64,000 nt of DNA from Tubiluchus corallicola (Eukaryota > Priapulida > Priapulimorpha > Priapulimorphida > Tubiluchidae). Of this stretch, positions 46,536-58,360 are shown piece by piece. The notes beneath the pieces are model-generated. The model saw nothing but the letters and a program-made list of their open reading frames with translations. It was not told where the DNA came from and made no database searches. The stretch lies in contig JAQGDQ010000158.1 of NCBI GenBank assembly GCA_030141605.1, forward strand, positions 374,001 through 438,000, in the 5' to 3' direction. The position numbers were made by a program, and so were the translations under genes. The number at the start of each line of letters is the position of its first letter. Positions within the stretch are counted from its first letter, which is position 1.

Positions 46536-47800
46536 GCTTTACTTTTGACACAAGGCAAGGTACATATGCTGTAGTTTTGTTCGCAAATGTATGCAAAAGT
46601 TTCGACAAATAATACAGTGACGCTTTTATTGTTTAATCGCGACACCCGTTGTTCTAGTACGTTCTTTTTGCATTAATATACTTGCAGAAGCTTCACTATA
46701 ATATTAATAAAGTAAAATGCAGGTATCATTTCAAATCCAATTGAAGGTATCATTAAAAGTAACGGTGCATATTGCCCTCACAGTACTGCTCACGGATCTA
46801 CGTCCATGATGTCACATATTTACGATTGATCATGGGATATTAAAAAGTAACCGAAAGAAATGCGTGATACAAAGGTTTATGATAATTAATAAACTATTAG
46901 CTAATCGAATCTTTGTCGTGGGTTAGATCCATATCGGTAGCTACACCACATAAACAGACAGGTCTACTAAAAGTTCTGTGGACTGACTCCCTCAATGCGA
47001 AGTCACAAGCGCTACTCGCTCACACAACAGTCCATTGTCTGAAATCACGAATAATTCGAGTCTGTTGACTGAACAAATTACTGCAATTTGTTCGATCGAA
47101 CTGACATTTTGTTCTGTTTCAGCGCGTTCAATGGTAATCACACATTTTCGCTTATCTAAGTCGGAAGTTTGAGTTAAAATTCGATTTCAGATTTAGCAAT
47201 GTTAATTCTATTACTTCAAAAGAGGCATTTCCTCTATTACGTTGCGACTAACTGAAACTGAGTTTGAGAAACTTTGTGGAATATCATTTTATATTGCTAA
47301 TCTTTCATGCAAAATATAAACGTAAATTTGCCACTTTATTAAGTTTCAGATTATACGCCAATGTCTATGATTCTCGACGGATTAGATTAAATAAAAAACT
47401 ACACTGATAAAATTTAATATCATAATTTATAATACTTCAAAGCTTTTCATGTAGTTTTACAATTAGTCGGAGTTTACACGTTTAAGGAGCTTATGCAGCC
47501 TAAACAGAGAATATAAATCGCTGCAACAATCGCCAAGCCCTGAAAATGATTCTATGATCTGATTTGATTTTGATTTTAACTTTTTATTTCAAACCAAAGG
47601 TTTATAGTACAAAGCGTTTAAATATTTATAACACATTAGCACATTAAATTAATAAACACAGATATAAGCAACAGTTACATAGCTAATAGTAACTATTAAG
47701 CCCATTTCTCATTCAGTCCACTGGTCTTGGCCCATGTGGCCTAGATTGGTCCCTCGATACAAAATTGTTTCTTAGTACTTTATAGTCCCAAGAAAACCCT
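46536..47800. promoter_or_regulatory. Upstream region of the tetraspanin gene
   Basis: Presumed promoter side of the tetraspanin start at 46535; no clear TATA box or CpG island. It includes the orphan tetraspanin-like exon at 47480-47539. Confidence 0.3.
47480..47539 (-). pseudogene. Orphan tetraspanin TM2-like exon
   Basis: After a good acceptor (TCATTTTCAG) the only open frame reads GLAIVAAIYILCLGCISSLN and then meets GTGTAA, a possible donor or, read through, a stop. It resembles TM2 with its GC-x-(G/S)-(S/A)-L ending, but lacks the REN that follows in exon 3 of the neighbouring tetraspanin. It could be one exon of a second, mostly lost tetraspanin or chance hydrophobic sequence. Confidence 0.35.
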
Positions 47801-47804
47801 ACTA

Positions 47805-47985
<181 letters not shown>

Positions 47986-48373
47986 ACCCTATTAATGTCC
48001 AACTTTTATTAGAGCCTAAAATAATTTGATTTTTTAAGAGGCCAACATGCCGGAAAACCATTTATTATTATTATTGTCATCACAAATCCATTTATTGAAA
48101 AGTAATTACATTTTTTGCCTTCTGTTTTCGACGTTTTAGGAAAAACTAACATTTGGTTTAACATTCAACGGAATAAAAAAAGACAAAAAGGCAATTTATC
48201 AAATTCCTTGTAAAAGTTGATAAACTGGCAATCGATACGTTGATGATATCAGAGACATTAGTACCTTTTCTATTAATACACCAGTATTTTTGCCAGTTTG
48301 TTACCAAGAATGGCACCTAACTGCTCTAGCAATATCTGAAGTACCATCAACATTAACTAGTACAACTGTTTTA

Positions 48374-48687
48374 TTAGTGTTTTTCTGGACTATCAGGACC
48401 ACCTGGGGTAAGCGGTTTAACCAAATACAGGAAGGTCGTTTTCTTCATTTTTTCACCACAAGCAGGAGATCTCGGCTGATCATGCAGGAGAGCTGGCATA
48501 TTGAGAAATGTGTCACCATCAGATGCAGTGAGGATAGCTTTTCTTATTTCATGATCTTGCTTTCTGTTAAAGTTAATCGCAGCTATGGCGTAGTCAATGA
48601 TTTACAGAGGATCGCGTTGCGTAGAATATCTGTCACATAAGCGATATTTGCTTCAACACTTGCATGAAACAAACGCAAGCTCCTTTC
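48374..48687 (-). pseudogene. Coding-like stretch, possible pseudogene, family unknown
   Basis: The minus strand reads LFHASVEANIAYVTDILRNA; after a frame change near 48600 it continues IIDYAIAAINFNRKQDHEIR, KAILTASDGDTFLNMPALLH and onward to a TAA at 48374. The composition looks protein-like, and one frameshift would join two open stretches. I do not recognise the family. It could be a decayed transposon ORF or gene relic. Confidence 0.3.
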
Positions 48688-49116
48688 TTACGTTTGGAAA
48701 AGTACTACAGCAAGTACTTCAACTGTTTTATTAGTGTCATTTTCATTACCTGTTGAAGATTTAAATGTTCATATTATTATGATCCTAGTTATGTAGGTTA
48801 TTCACCACGCTACACCTATCAACTGACATCGCAAGGATCTGCGAGACCTATTTACCTGAATGTATTTGTGAAACTGACTTTGAACGTCATCAACCTTTTG
48901 CGTTTCTGTCTCAATCGTGAGATTAGTTGGTTGTGCATGTGTATGTACCATAATGTGTGGATTTATGATTGTAAAATCTCAAAACAAAATGTCTTCCGCT
49001 GGATTCTTTATCACAAAGTGTATGATGTATTCTAATGTCCAATTCTAACATTGTCTTCTATGATGTCTACATGATAATTTTCCCAGCACACTGTATTCGC
49101 AGCCTTATACTTATCT

Positions 49117-49422
49117 TTCCATTATTTTACTGGTTGACCCAATGATGTTTCAGATCATTGGCTTTATTGATGTCTCCAGCTACTGCTGGTATTTTCCATT
49201 ATTTTACTGGTTGACCCAATGATGTTTCAGATCATTGGCTTTATTGATGTCTCCAGCTACTGCAGGTATTTTCCATTATTTTACTGGTTGACCCAATGAT
49301 GTTTCAGATCATTGGCTTTATTGATGTCTCCAGCTACTGCAGGTAGTTTCCATTATTTTACTGGTTGACCCAATGATGTTTCAGAGATCATTGGCTTTAT
49401 TGATGTCTCCAGCTACTGCAGG
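49117..49422. repeat. Minisatellite, 4 copies of about 77 bp
   Basis: Unit contains TTCCATTATTTTACTGGTTG, CCCAATGATGTTTCAGATCA and TTGATGTCTCCAGCTACTGC. Copies begin near 49117, 49194, 49270 and 49347; the last has a 2-base insertion (CAGAGATC). The unit itself holds a small inverted pair, CCAATGAT and ATCATTGG. Confidence 0.92.
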
Positions 49423-51690
49423 CAGTCAAATGCAGTACTACCATAGACAGCTACATGTAGGTATATAATAAGTGCATTTACTGTCATGACTGACGAAGCT
49501 CTGAAAAATAAATAAAATGATAATGATTGGGTAAAATCATCGTTAGATGAGGTTGAGTAATAACAATAGTTTAACTGGCGCTAAGTGGTAAGTATTATAA
49601 TAATCACACATTTATCTTGATGTTTGTCGAAACTGGTTTTCGAGATGGGCGGTTGAGCCCGAAAGTTGCTCCCTAGGATAGAGTTATATGTGAACCTTTT
49701 ACAGTTTTTAATAATAAACCTTAATAAACACATTTATCTAATTTCTTAAACAAAGCTTAACTGAAAAACAGACTTATATCAACTGCAGCATGTTATATTC
49801 TGACAGGTCTCTTTTCAGTAATAACAGTTCCCACCAACCAATAAAAATATTTTCAAGTTAGTTTGTTTACTGTTGCGCGATTGTTACACACTAAAAATTC
49901 AGGCAAAACTTATAATTAATTTTGGTGAACATTTGAGAATTATCGATTTTTAAAATCTGGTTTCCGAAAAATATTAATTATAGGTTTGTTGCTTCGTTAT
50001 TTGTTTATCTGTTGCTCTTGTGTTTCCGCAATCGTGACACACATTAATTTAGATATTTGTCAGAAGTCAAGTTTTGTGTTTTTGCGTTTATGAAAGGTCC
50101 AAAAAAGGAATACAGAAATCTGATTGGCCAAATAAATTAAACGTTTTTCAGTGTTAATAGACACGATTCAAGAACGAATTTAATCAATCTGGCGAGTTAT
50201 TTATCAAAATTAGAATCTGTTGTTTATACTATCATAAATTCTTTCGTAATCCTTCGCAATAATTCTGTAAAATATTGCGCTAAACTATAAACAGGTCACT
50301 ACGGAATCACTGTAATACATTTACTGCTGTAATTGTTACATAATCTTATCATTACGCCCACACACTGGCAATTACATTTATGGCTTCTATAATTGATCTG
50401 TGTTTTATTACCCACTGATAGGATCAGTGTGTTTCTAGATGCATTGCTCAGTAGGCCTACAACACTAGCTCACGGTATTGTATTGAAAATCCATACTGAT
50501 CCGACTGGCTATCTGTACCTAATTTATTGATACTTAGGCCGACTGGTCCCTCGAACTCGTAATATCCCTAAATTTCATTATTGCTAATCACGTTGATATT
50601 CTGCAGGCTTTTGGCACCTATGTAAATTAATTATCGCGTCATACAAATCCACTGTAATTCTGCGAGTAACAGCAGAAAAACGAGTATTAGGCCTACGAAC
50701 AAACTGTCGTCATTTCGGAACCAGTAAGGAGAGATCTTGAAAGTATCTTTCATAGCAGCCGCAACAAATGAACCATGTCTTCACCTGAGTAGAAATTTCA
50801 GTTTCTCTCAATCGCACGAGTACACGTGCGTGCAGAAAACTTCGCAAGATATACAAGTTTGAATAGAGAACAATTCTTGCCTCTTTTGTTAAGTTTTTTA
50901 CGCCCCGATCGTTTAGTAGTATTGCAGATTCCCGAATTACTTTATGGCGTCACGTAACTTTATTGATTATCACTTCTGAGGCGTCTGTTATTCGTTACCT
51001 AAGTTAACGACAGTCTCTAAATAGAACCTTAGACATGTCTTCTTTCATACCTTCTGATAATGTTCATGTTTCGTCACTGATTTCAAACGCCTACCACCCA
51101 TGTTGTTGAACTATACAGATAATATTATTATTTCATACAGTAACGCATTTTCACGCCTGTAGTGCTGTTTATAGTGTCTAATATGGGGCTTTTATGCTGA
51201 ATAATGTACAAGCAGAATTATCGCTGTAAAAGCGCTCTGTAAACAAGTTGGCAAATGTTGGTTCACGTTTGCTAGTGGTTTAAAAGCGAATATCGACTAA
51301 TAAAGTAATGTAATGTCACAGAGTAAATTGATGCAGCTGATACTTGAGTGTAATACAGCTCAGCTTCAAGGTCTGGAATACATTAGTCGCAATTTTCTTG
51401 TTCATCGTTTTTACCTTGCAGTGAAATAGTTGCCCAAAAATTATGAGCAGGTGCGTTTGTGCATGCAAGATAAAATGACTATTGCCTAGTCATAAAAATT
51501 CGATGTGCGTTGACTGATGCACAGAGCCTTAAATTATGGTAAGCTTAACATTAAAAAAACAAAACGGTATCCAATCTATAGTAGTGGGGCAGATGACTGA
51601 AAAATTGTACAAAAATGATAAAAGCGTGAAATTTCCTACAGTATACCTTCTAACCAAATGAATCATTTTCAGATGGGGAACCACCGTGGG
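49423..51690. other. Intergenic, nothing recognised
   Basis: AT-rich DNA without supported exons or element ends. Confidence 0.4.
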
Positions 51691-51702
51691 GGTCGCTTCT
51701 GG

Positions 51703-51906
51703 TGACCTTGAGTGACCTGCGACTTTAAAGTCACAGTCACGCATTACTAGGGAGCAAGCGCCTCTATTATAACTATAATCATTCATATTATCTTAGAAAC
51801 ATAATGGAAAACACCTACCTAAACATCTTTAAACTGTGCTTTCGAGATGACATTATCTCGGGGTCAAGGTCAAGATAAGGCAAAGGTCAAGACAAGGTCA
51901 AGGTCA
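51703..51906. promoter_or_regulatory. Cluster of AGGTCA nuclear-receptor half-sites
   Basis: TGACCTTGA at 51703 and TGACCT at 51713 (minus orientation), then TCAAGGTCA at 51864, AAAGGTCA at 51882, CAAGGTCA at 51893 and TCAAGGTCA at 51898. TCAAGGTCA is the extended half-site of ERR/SF1/Nurr-type receptors. Function is inferred; it could equally be a degenerate short repeat. Confidence 0.35.
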
Positions 51907-52388
51907 TATAGATATTCAATTAGTTTACCATTTTAGGAAAAAAATATATGCGCTTTTTCGTATTACTTTCTCTGGTGTTTATTTACTGAATTTCATGAAT
52001 TATAACTCACGTTCACTAGCTGGTCTCACTTATACTCTATATCCAAGATAGACAGACAGAAAAACAAAAAGACAGACAAACAAAACAAGACAGACAAACG
52101 GACAAGGAAAGATAATTTTGCAATTTTTAATTATAAACACGCCTGAGCGTTTAAATTAATTTCTAGCGCCCTCTTTTGGTGCTAATTCTATTATATAAAG
52201 TCCCACTTTTCCTTGATTATAATTTAAAGATTCAAGATCAAGTAATTCAAATGCCTCGGCGTTAAGATTTTTGTAATTACGTAGGTAGCATTATAGCTAT
52301 AATAAGCACGTTGCGCACGCAACAATGTGACACTGTAACACTCCGTTTTGTACAGGATCGCCCAAAAAAAAACATCCTCTATAAGTAG

Positions 52389-52649
52389 CTCCTAGTCCTT
52401 TATCCTGGTAGGGGCATCTGTAAGAGACCTACATTATCTTGTAGCCTGGCGCAGCTTTTCAAAGAGCTGTACGTTTCCCTCCAAAACCTTCACCAAGCGT
52501 CGATTAGTGAACCGGCGTTACGAAAAAACGATCGCTATAAGATTCTAGAAATGGCGGATGAAAATCATCAAAAACTGGCCGTTTTTTACCCTTGCCGGAT
52601 CAGTGTGCAGGAAAACGTCTTAGAGGATCTCGAAGATTTCAACACCTGA
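52389..52649 (+). CDS. Unidentified open frame, possible exon or relic
   Basis: An open frame of 86 codons ends at TGA 52647-52649; its only Met starts a 32-residue tail (MADENHQKLAVFYPC). Upstream it reads LAQLFKELYVSLQNLHQASI and PALRKNDRYKILE, with protein-like composition. A possible acceptor TATCTTGTAG precedes 52446. No family recognised and no partner exon found. Confidence 0.25.
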   Translation, partial: LLVLYPGRGICKRPTLSCSLAQLFKELYVSLQNLHQASISEPALRKNDRYKILEMADENHQKLAVFYPCRISVQENVLEDLEDFNT

Positions 52650-52994
52650 AGAGTACCGGTATTGCTGTTTGCCGGAAGGCGATTTTCGACACATTTGATG
52701 ATCAGAACTTAATGTGGTGTCAAACAGATATTTAGCATTTAGAACGGTATTTTATTATTTTATTTGTAGTTTTACTTTTGTAATTCAAGAAACATTTCTT
52801 GAATTAGTCAAATTCGAAACACTTAGATTTGCACTTACGCTATGGCAGTATTATATGTAATTATTTTGCTGTTGTTGTTTCAGCCTGATCATTGCTGCAA
52901 TATCGTAAATAAACCACTTTGATTCAGCAGAAACTTCTTTAGTTATTTACGTCTTAACGGCGCTTGATAGAAGTTTTGAGGGGAAACTTATAGC

Positions 52995-53058
52995 TCTTTG
53001 AAAAGAGGAGAAATTGAGTCATATTGTGAAAGAGGAGAAATTGAGTCATATTGTGAAT
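52995..53058. repeat. Tandem duplication of about 31 bp
   Basis: AGAGGAGAAATTGAGTCATA is repeated with the following TTGTGAA, two adjacent copies. Confidence 0.8.
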
Positions 53059-53199
53059 AGGTCCCAATGAAACTACAATTATCCCCGCGTACATATCGAG
53101 CAGTCGTGCTAACCTGATTTTGTGATATAGTTATGGTCTAATGAGATTTCAAATAACATAACAAATAAACTTTTTATTATGATGCCTTAGTCATTTTGC

Positions 53200-53605
53200 G
53201 GTGACGAGTCGCGTACGTCGATTGTAATCGGAAACAAAATTACCAATGATCACCAATGCGCAAACATTCCTCGTTCTGTCAATGACGCAGTTATAATGCG
53301 TTTTACGTTGGAGTCTGTTAACGCTGCGCACGCGCATCATCAGCATCTACGGTGCGGTGTTTCTTATTACTTTGCTCATGAAAGGTACTTCGCTCCGTGA
53401 AAAAAACTGCACTGCGCAACACGTACGCGAAAAAACCGTTGTACCAGTACTAAAAATTTGTCGAATTTTGTTCGCCTGTGTAACTCTGTAACCGGAAACA
53501 TTTTGTGAAAGATAAATTTTCGTTTAGCTTTAATTCTAAATTGTGAATAATTGTTTATAGATCGTGTAGAGATTGCGAACAAGAAACCAGGTGAAAAAGT
53601 AAGTA
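53200..53605. other. Locally CpG-enriched intergenic patch
   Basis: Unusually many CG dinucleotides for this window (for example GCTGCGCACGCGCATC near 53322), next to a minisatellite. It could be a promoter of an unrecognised transcript: AAAAA|GTAAGT at about 53597 would fit a 5' exon donor. No coding sequence was found. Confidence 0.25.
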
Positions 53606-53607
53606 TG

Positions 53608-54229
53608 GCGAAAACTCAGTGTTCTTTAATAAATGTTATTTTAATTTACCGAGTTGATGCATTGTGTTTTCGAAAACTCAGTATTCTCCAATAAATGTTA
53701 TTTTAATTTACTGAGTTGATGCATTGTGTTTTCGAAAACTCAATATTCTCCAATAAATGTTATTTTAATTTACTGAGTTGATGCATTGTGTTTTCGAAAA
53801 CTCAATATTCTCCAGTAAATGTTATTTTAATTTACTGAGTAGATGCATTGTGTTTTCGAAAACTCAATATTCTTTAATAAATGTTATTTTAATTTACTGA
53901 GTTGATGCATTGTGTTTTCGAAAACTCGATATTCTCCAATAAATGTTTATTTTAATTTACTGAGTTGATGCATTGTGTTTTCGAAAACTCAATATTCTCC
54001 AATAAATGTTATTTTAATTTACTGACTTGATGCATTGTGTTTTCGAAAACTCAATATTCTTTAATAAATGTTATTTTAATTTACTGAGTAGATGCATTGA
54101 GTTTTCGAAAACTCAATATTCTTTAATAAATGTTATTTTAATTTACCGAGTTGATGCATTGTGTTTTCGAAAAGTCAATATTCTTTAATAACTGTTATTT
54201 TATTTTACCGAGTTGATGCATTGTGTTTT
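53608..54229. repeat. Minisatellite, 10 copies of about 62 bp
   Basis: Unit: CGAAAACTCAATATTCTCCA, ATAAATGTTATTTTAATTTA, CTGAGTTGATGCATTGTGTT. Ten copies with point variation (CTCCA or CTTTA; GAGTT or GAGTA), one copy with an extra T. Ends abruptly at 54229. Confidence 0.95.
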
Positions 54230-56610
54230 ATATCTCTTCGTGGTTAATGTAAATTACAGTTTAAAAAATACAAATGTCCGTCTTGTACAAAAGATGGAGT
54301 GGCACGTAATTTTTATCTCGTGCCAGAAAAAAATCATTAATTACCAAAAACGCATGACATATAAACACTTGCTGCCTATCTCTAGCTACGCAAAATCATG
54401 TTGTTGCTTATGTGCTGCTCCTGAGTGGTCACACTCTGAGTTCTGTTAGTAAATGAAATTAAGTAACGTCAGGCCTGGTTAGTAAATGAATGGGTGACCA
54501 GCGAGAAAGTAGCTTCCGTATAATTTCATCAACTATACGGCTCCAGCTACTTCATTTATTGAGGGAGGGTGGGCATACATCCAAGACACCCCTGCCAGTT
54601 TTGTCTCAATTTAAGGAATAAAAAGTTAAATAGGCTAGAGTGCTAGATCTTGCCTAGCCTTTGCTACGGAACTGGTCCTGTCGTTGAGTATTGTATTCTA
54701 GTTACGTGTAGAAATATGTAGGCGTTTACAAAAAGTTGTCAGTAGTGCCAGAACTAGAACTAGATATGTCATTACCATAAACAGTTTCTGTTTTCGCGAA
54801 AACCTTTCATTTCTTGTGGTTTTTCTCGCACACGACGTCAAATTACCATTTTCTTGCTTCGTGTTTTTTCAGCAGTCCGTGTGCATTGGCCTTAAATTTA
54901 TCCGGCAACATGACTAAAATACGCGATAGTAATGGCGTCTCATGTGTTCAGCAGAAATGACAAAATTGGCGATAATGTGACATAACTCACAGTGAAAATA
55001 GGAAGCTGAAAAACTGCACTCAAAATCAAAATTGAACATATGACATCCTACATTCAAACTTGGAAAACTGCCGTGACGCCTATACGCTTACAATGGGATG
55101 AAATTCCATGTTTCATTTTTCTGATCATCATTGTTAACTTTAGCTAACTCGTCCATGTTTGCTTTCTTTGTTTCAATAATGTCATTTGTCTCTGTAATTT
55201 TTTTTGTCTTAAACACCACAGCATAGTTTACACAAAAGAGCCTGTAAACCAAATATTCACTTTTATCGAGTCTTTCATTGACTGTGTGTCGCGGCACGAG
55301 AGAAATGACAACTTCAGCCTCATTTGTTTATAAAATATTAAATAACTCTTTGGGCTGTAAAGTTTGATTAAACATTTTTGTCTTGAATAGGGATTAGAAT
55401 TTCGTTTGTCCTGGTTAGGTTATAACTCAATGTATTGTTAAAACACATGTCGCACGAGTCTCCTTTTCAATTAACAAAATTTTGAACCCATAAGCAAACA
55501 AACGTATAATACAAGAGGCAGTTATAATACTTATTACAAACTGGAGGCTTGAATAAAAAAGTACGCAGACGCTGTCAGTGTTATTTTGCCATAGATATTA
55601 CTGCTAACAAGATTGGTGTTACGAATACCTCTAAGCTGCACCTGGCATCCGCTTATGATCATAAATATCCTTGCACACAACAAGTTTAGCAATTGTGGAG
55701 CTGGTGAAAATATGCACAATGGAGATCTATATGACACTTTGTTATAATTTTTTATTTTGTCTTATTTTGACATCATCAACACAACGATATATATATATAT
55801 GTGTATAAAACAAGTTTCAGCAACGCGTGTCACAAGATGGATAATATAAAATGCAATGATACTTCAATAATTATATGTAACTATGTTATGATATGTTATA
55901 AATCGCTATTGCATTATAGTTGGGAAGCATAGCTTGTGAAACAATAGTGCAATGAGGAAGCATGTAGAAGGATGCGCGAAGATAAAAATGATGGAAATTG
56001 CAAGATAATGGGAATTAGCAGGGTTATTTTGTGCATGAAAATGAACACGAGATTGTGGTTTGGGACATCCGTAAATTTGCACTAGCTAGAACAGCACACT
56101 CTGGGCCAGTCTGCCGTGTAATGAGGAAATTACACATTTGAACGTGCCTATATGCCCAAAGTCTCGCAACATTTTTGCACACTGGACTACCTGATACTTG
56201 TCAAATCGTGTATTGTAACATTTTTGATTATGATTTGATTATGTTCTGAAAAAAGATGGTTAAGATTTATAGCGAGTTTATAGTGAGCGCATAACTTTTT
56301 ATTTGATCAAGATATCAATTCTCATTTGTTTGCCAGTTAGAAAGAAATGTGCGTTTGGAAAAACCGTTAAAGATACGAATAAGTTTACGTTGAAGAGCAC
56401 GAAAGTTCGATGGATAAGTAAGTCCCCTTGAAATGGAAGCATAATAATCAAGTAAACGACTGAACTAATAATTTTTAACGACATAGACCACGGACAATAT
56501 CTAATGTAACATATTTCCAATGTGGTCCCGGTTATTACTGTCCGTTATGTTACTTTGAAAAATCTGCATGCCTAATTGGTCGAAGAAAGAGCAGCATGAC
56601 TTTTAAGTCT
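54230..56610. other. Intergenic, nothing recognised
   Basis: AT-rich with no supported exon. A short ATATAT run lies at 55788-55800. Confidence 0.4.
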
Positions 56611-56619
56611 TTGTTATGA

Positions 56620-56690
56620 CTCGACAGGGAGTTGAACCCGAGACCTCCCGGATGGACAGCAAGTACGCTACCATTGAACTACTTTAATTT
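56620..56690 (-). repeat. tRNA-like relic or SINE head
   Basis: The minus strand holds an A-box TAGTTCAATGGTAG and B-box GGTTCAACTCCC at tRNA spacing (plus-strand positions 56668-56681 and 56627-56638). The bases flanking the two boxes do not form an acceptor stem and the anticodon stem is mismatched, so it is not called a functional tRNA. Confidence 0.5.
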
Positions 56691-57100
56691 TAGTAACATA
56701 ATTTTTTAAAAGCAACCTATCCGTAAGTGTGCGTTAAATAAATAACTTTAAATAATAAATATTTGTCACTTTTTTATATTTCGCATGCAGCTGTACTGAA
56801 AGATTGCCACGCAGTCCTATCAACCCTACGTAATTAAGTAGGTTATGTACTTTACATAATCTATTGCAAGTCATCAACCATTGAGTTAATGTGTATCCTG
56901 TTCAAATATCATGCACAGAAAAGAGGATGACTTCCCTCTGTTTACCATCCGTATAGGTTAATATAACAAGTAATCACAGGTATAGAAATAGACGCTGTAT
57001 TTCCAAAGGAATCAGTTATACATGTATATAGTTTACAGAAACGAAATTGTGAATTGTATGTGGACTCGCGTGCATTATTTTCTCACTTGTTAACGATGAT

Positions 57101-57430
57101 GAGTGGCGTAGCTAATAGCGGAGCAAGAGGAACAAAGGCTCCCACGAACACATTTTCAAAGAGCAGGCGCTTTTCAACATTTTTTATCTCTTTAGTCCAC
57201 TTGAGCGATAAAAGTCGAATCTTTTTATTTTTTAATCGCATGGCCTTAGAAAAATTTTCTGGAGTCTGAACTTTATTTATCTATTTCCTTTAAAACTGTA
57301 TCTTCTTCATATTTTGATTTTAGACGCAAAATTAAAACCTATAATAAATGCGTTCAAAATTGTTTGGTATATGTCACGGTGCCTTTTAAGTGCTTTCTCC
57401 CCCTAACTTTAGGACCTGGATACGCCCCTG
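57101..57430. mobile_element. hAT-like MITE (GTGGCGTAGCTA / GGGGCGTATCC ends)
   Basis: The left end GAGTGGCGTAGCTAATAG and the right end, reverse-complemented CAGGGGCGTATCCAGG, match the common end type of small hAT elements. Flanking octamers (about ACGATGAT and TCGACGAC) agree partly. The 71-codon ORF inside is not a gene. Confidence 0.5.
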
Positions 57431-57951
57431 TCGACGACGTTTCTTCGCATATGGAGAAAAGTTCGACACAATATTTGTGTGTGGGCGAATAAATGTGTTG
57501 CTACCCTTATATTAATTTGGAAGAAGAACGAACATAGACGCTAAGAGTAGTGATTGAGTTCATTTTTATTTCATTGTCACATGCCGATGTGCATTAAATG
57601 TGCCATTAAAATGTATTGAAACACATAATACTTTGAACAAAATTTTAAACTATTTCTGAATACTGTCGGTGGGTTTTGACTAACGATATCTCGCAATAGT
57701 ACGTTAAATACGACACACAGTATTTTCAAGATAACATACATTTTATTTTACATTTATTTCACAGATTTTAAAGTACATAGCTCTAATAAATATTAATTTT
57801 TTCTGTTCCCCGATTCTTCCCATACAAAGTAAGTACAGATGCACAAAAATTTACATTAAAAACGCCTACACAAAAGGTAAATTAATTGGTAGAATAGCAA
57901 TAAATGAGTTTTTGTAAGGAATGTTCGTGAGCATGCGCGGCAGTGTCACGG

Positions 57952-58018
57952 GCATTGTTTCTAGCCGACAAGTATCGCATTGTTTCTAGCCGACAAATAT
58001 CGCATTGTTTCTAGCCGA
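57952..58018. repeat. Three tandem copies of a 26-bp unit
   Basis: Unit GCATTGTTTCTAGCCGACAA plus GTATC or ATATC, three times; the last is truncated at GCCGAA. Confidence 0.9.
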
Positions 58019-58360
58019 ATGACATCTGTCGTCGAAAATCACCTATTTGCTTGCTGTCGCTGAATGTGAAAACCCACCCTCTTTCCTGATTCCACCCACT
58101 ACCAAAGTAGGAATGTAATTTTTGTGTGAACTTTAGATTTGCGTACTTTTAACAATGCAGAGTTTTTTACTTTCTGGCTCAATATCTGACTTTATAATAG
58201 TGATCCATCTGCCTTTTCTGTAGTTTATATTCAGAATTAGTATTTAGGCAATGTGACATAGGCAATTCCTATATCTCGTAACAGTAGATTAAATACGACA
58301 TGGAACATGTTCAGGGAAGACTTTATAATATGCTCCAGCATATATTTTACTGGAATGTAG

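Noticed and set aside
56620-56690. Functional tRNA gene
   Set aside because: A and B boxes are present, but acceptor and anticodon stems do not pair, so it is a relic or SINE head.
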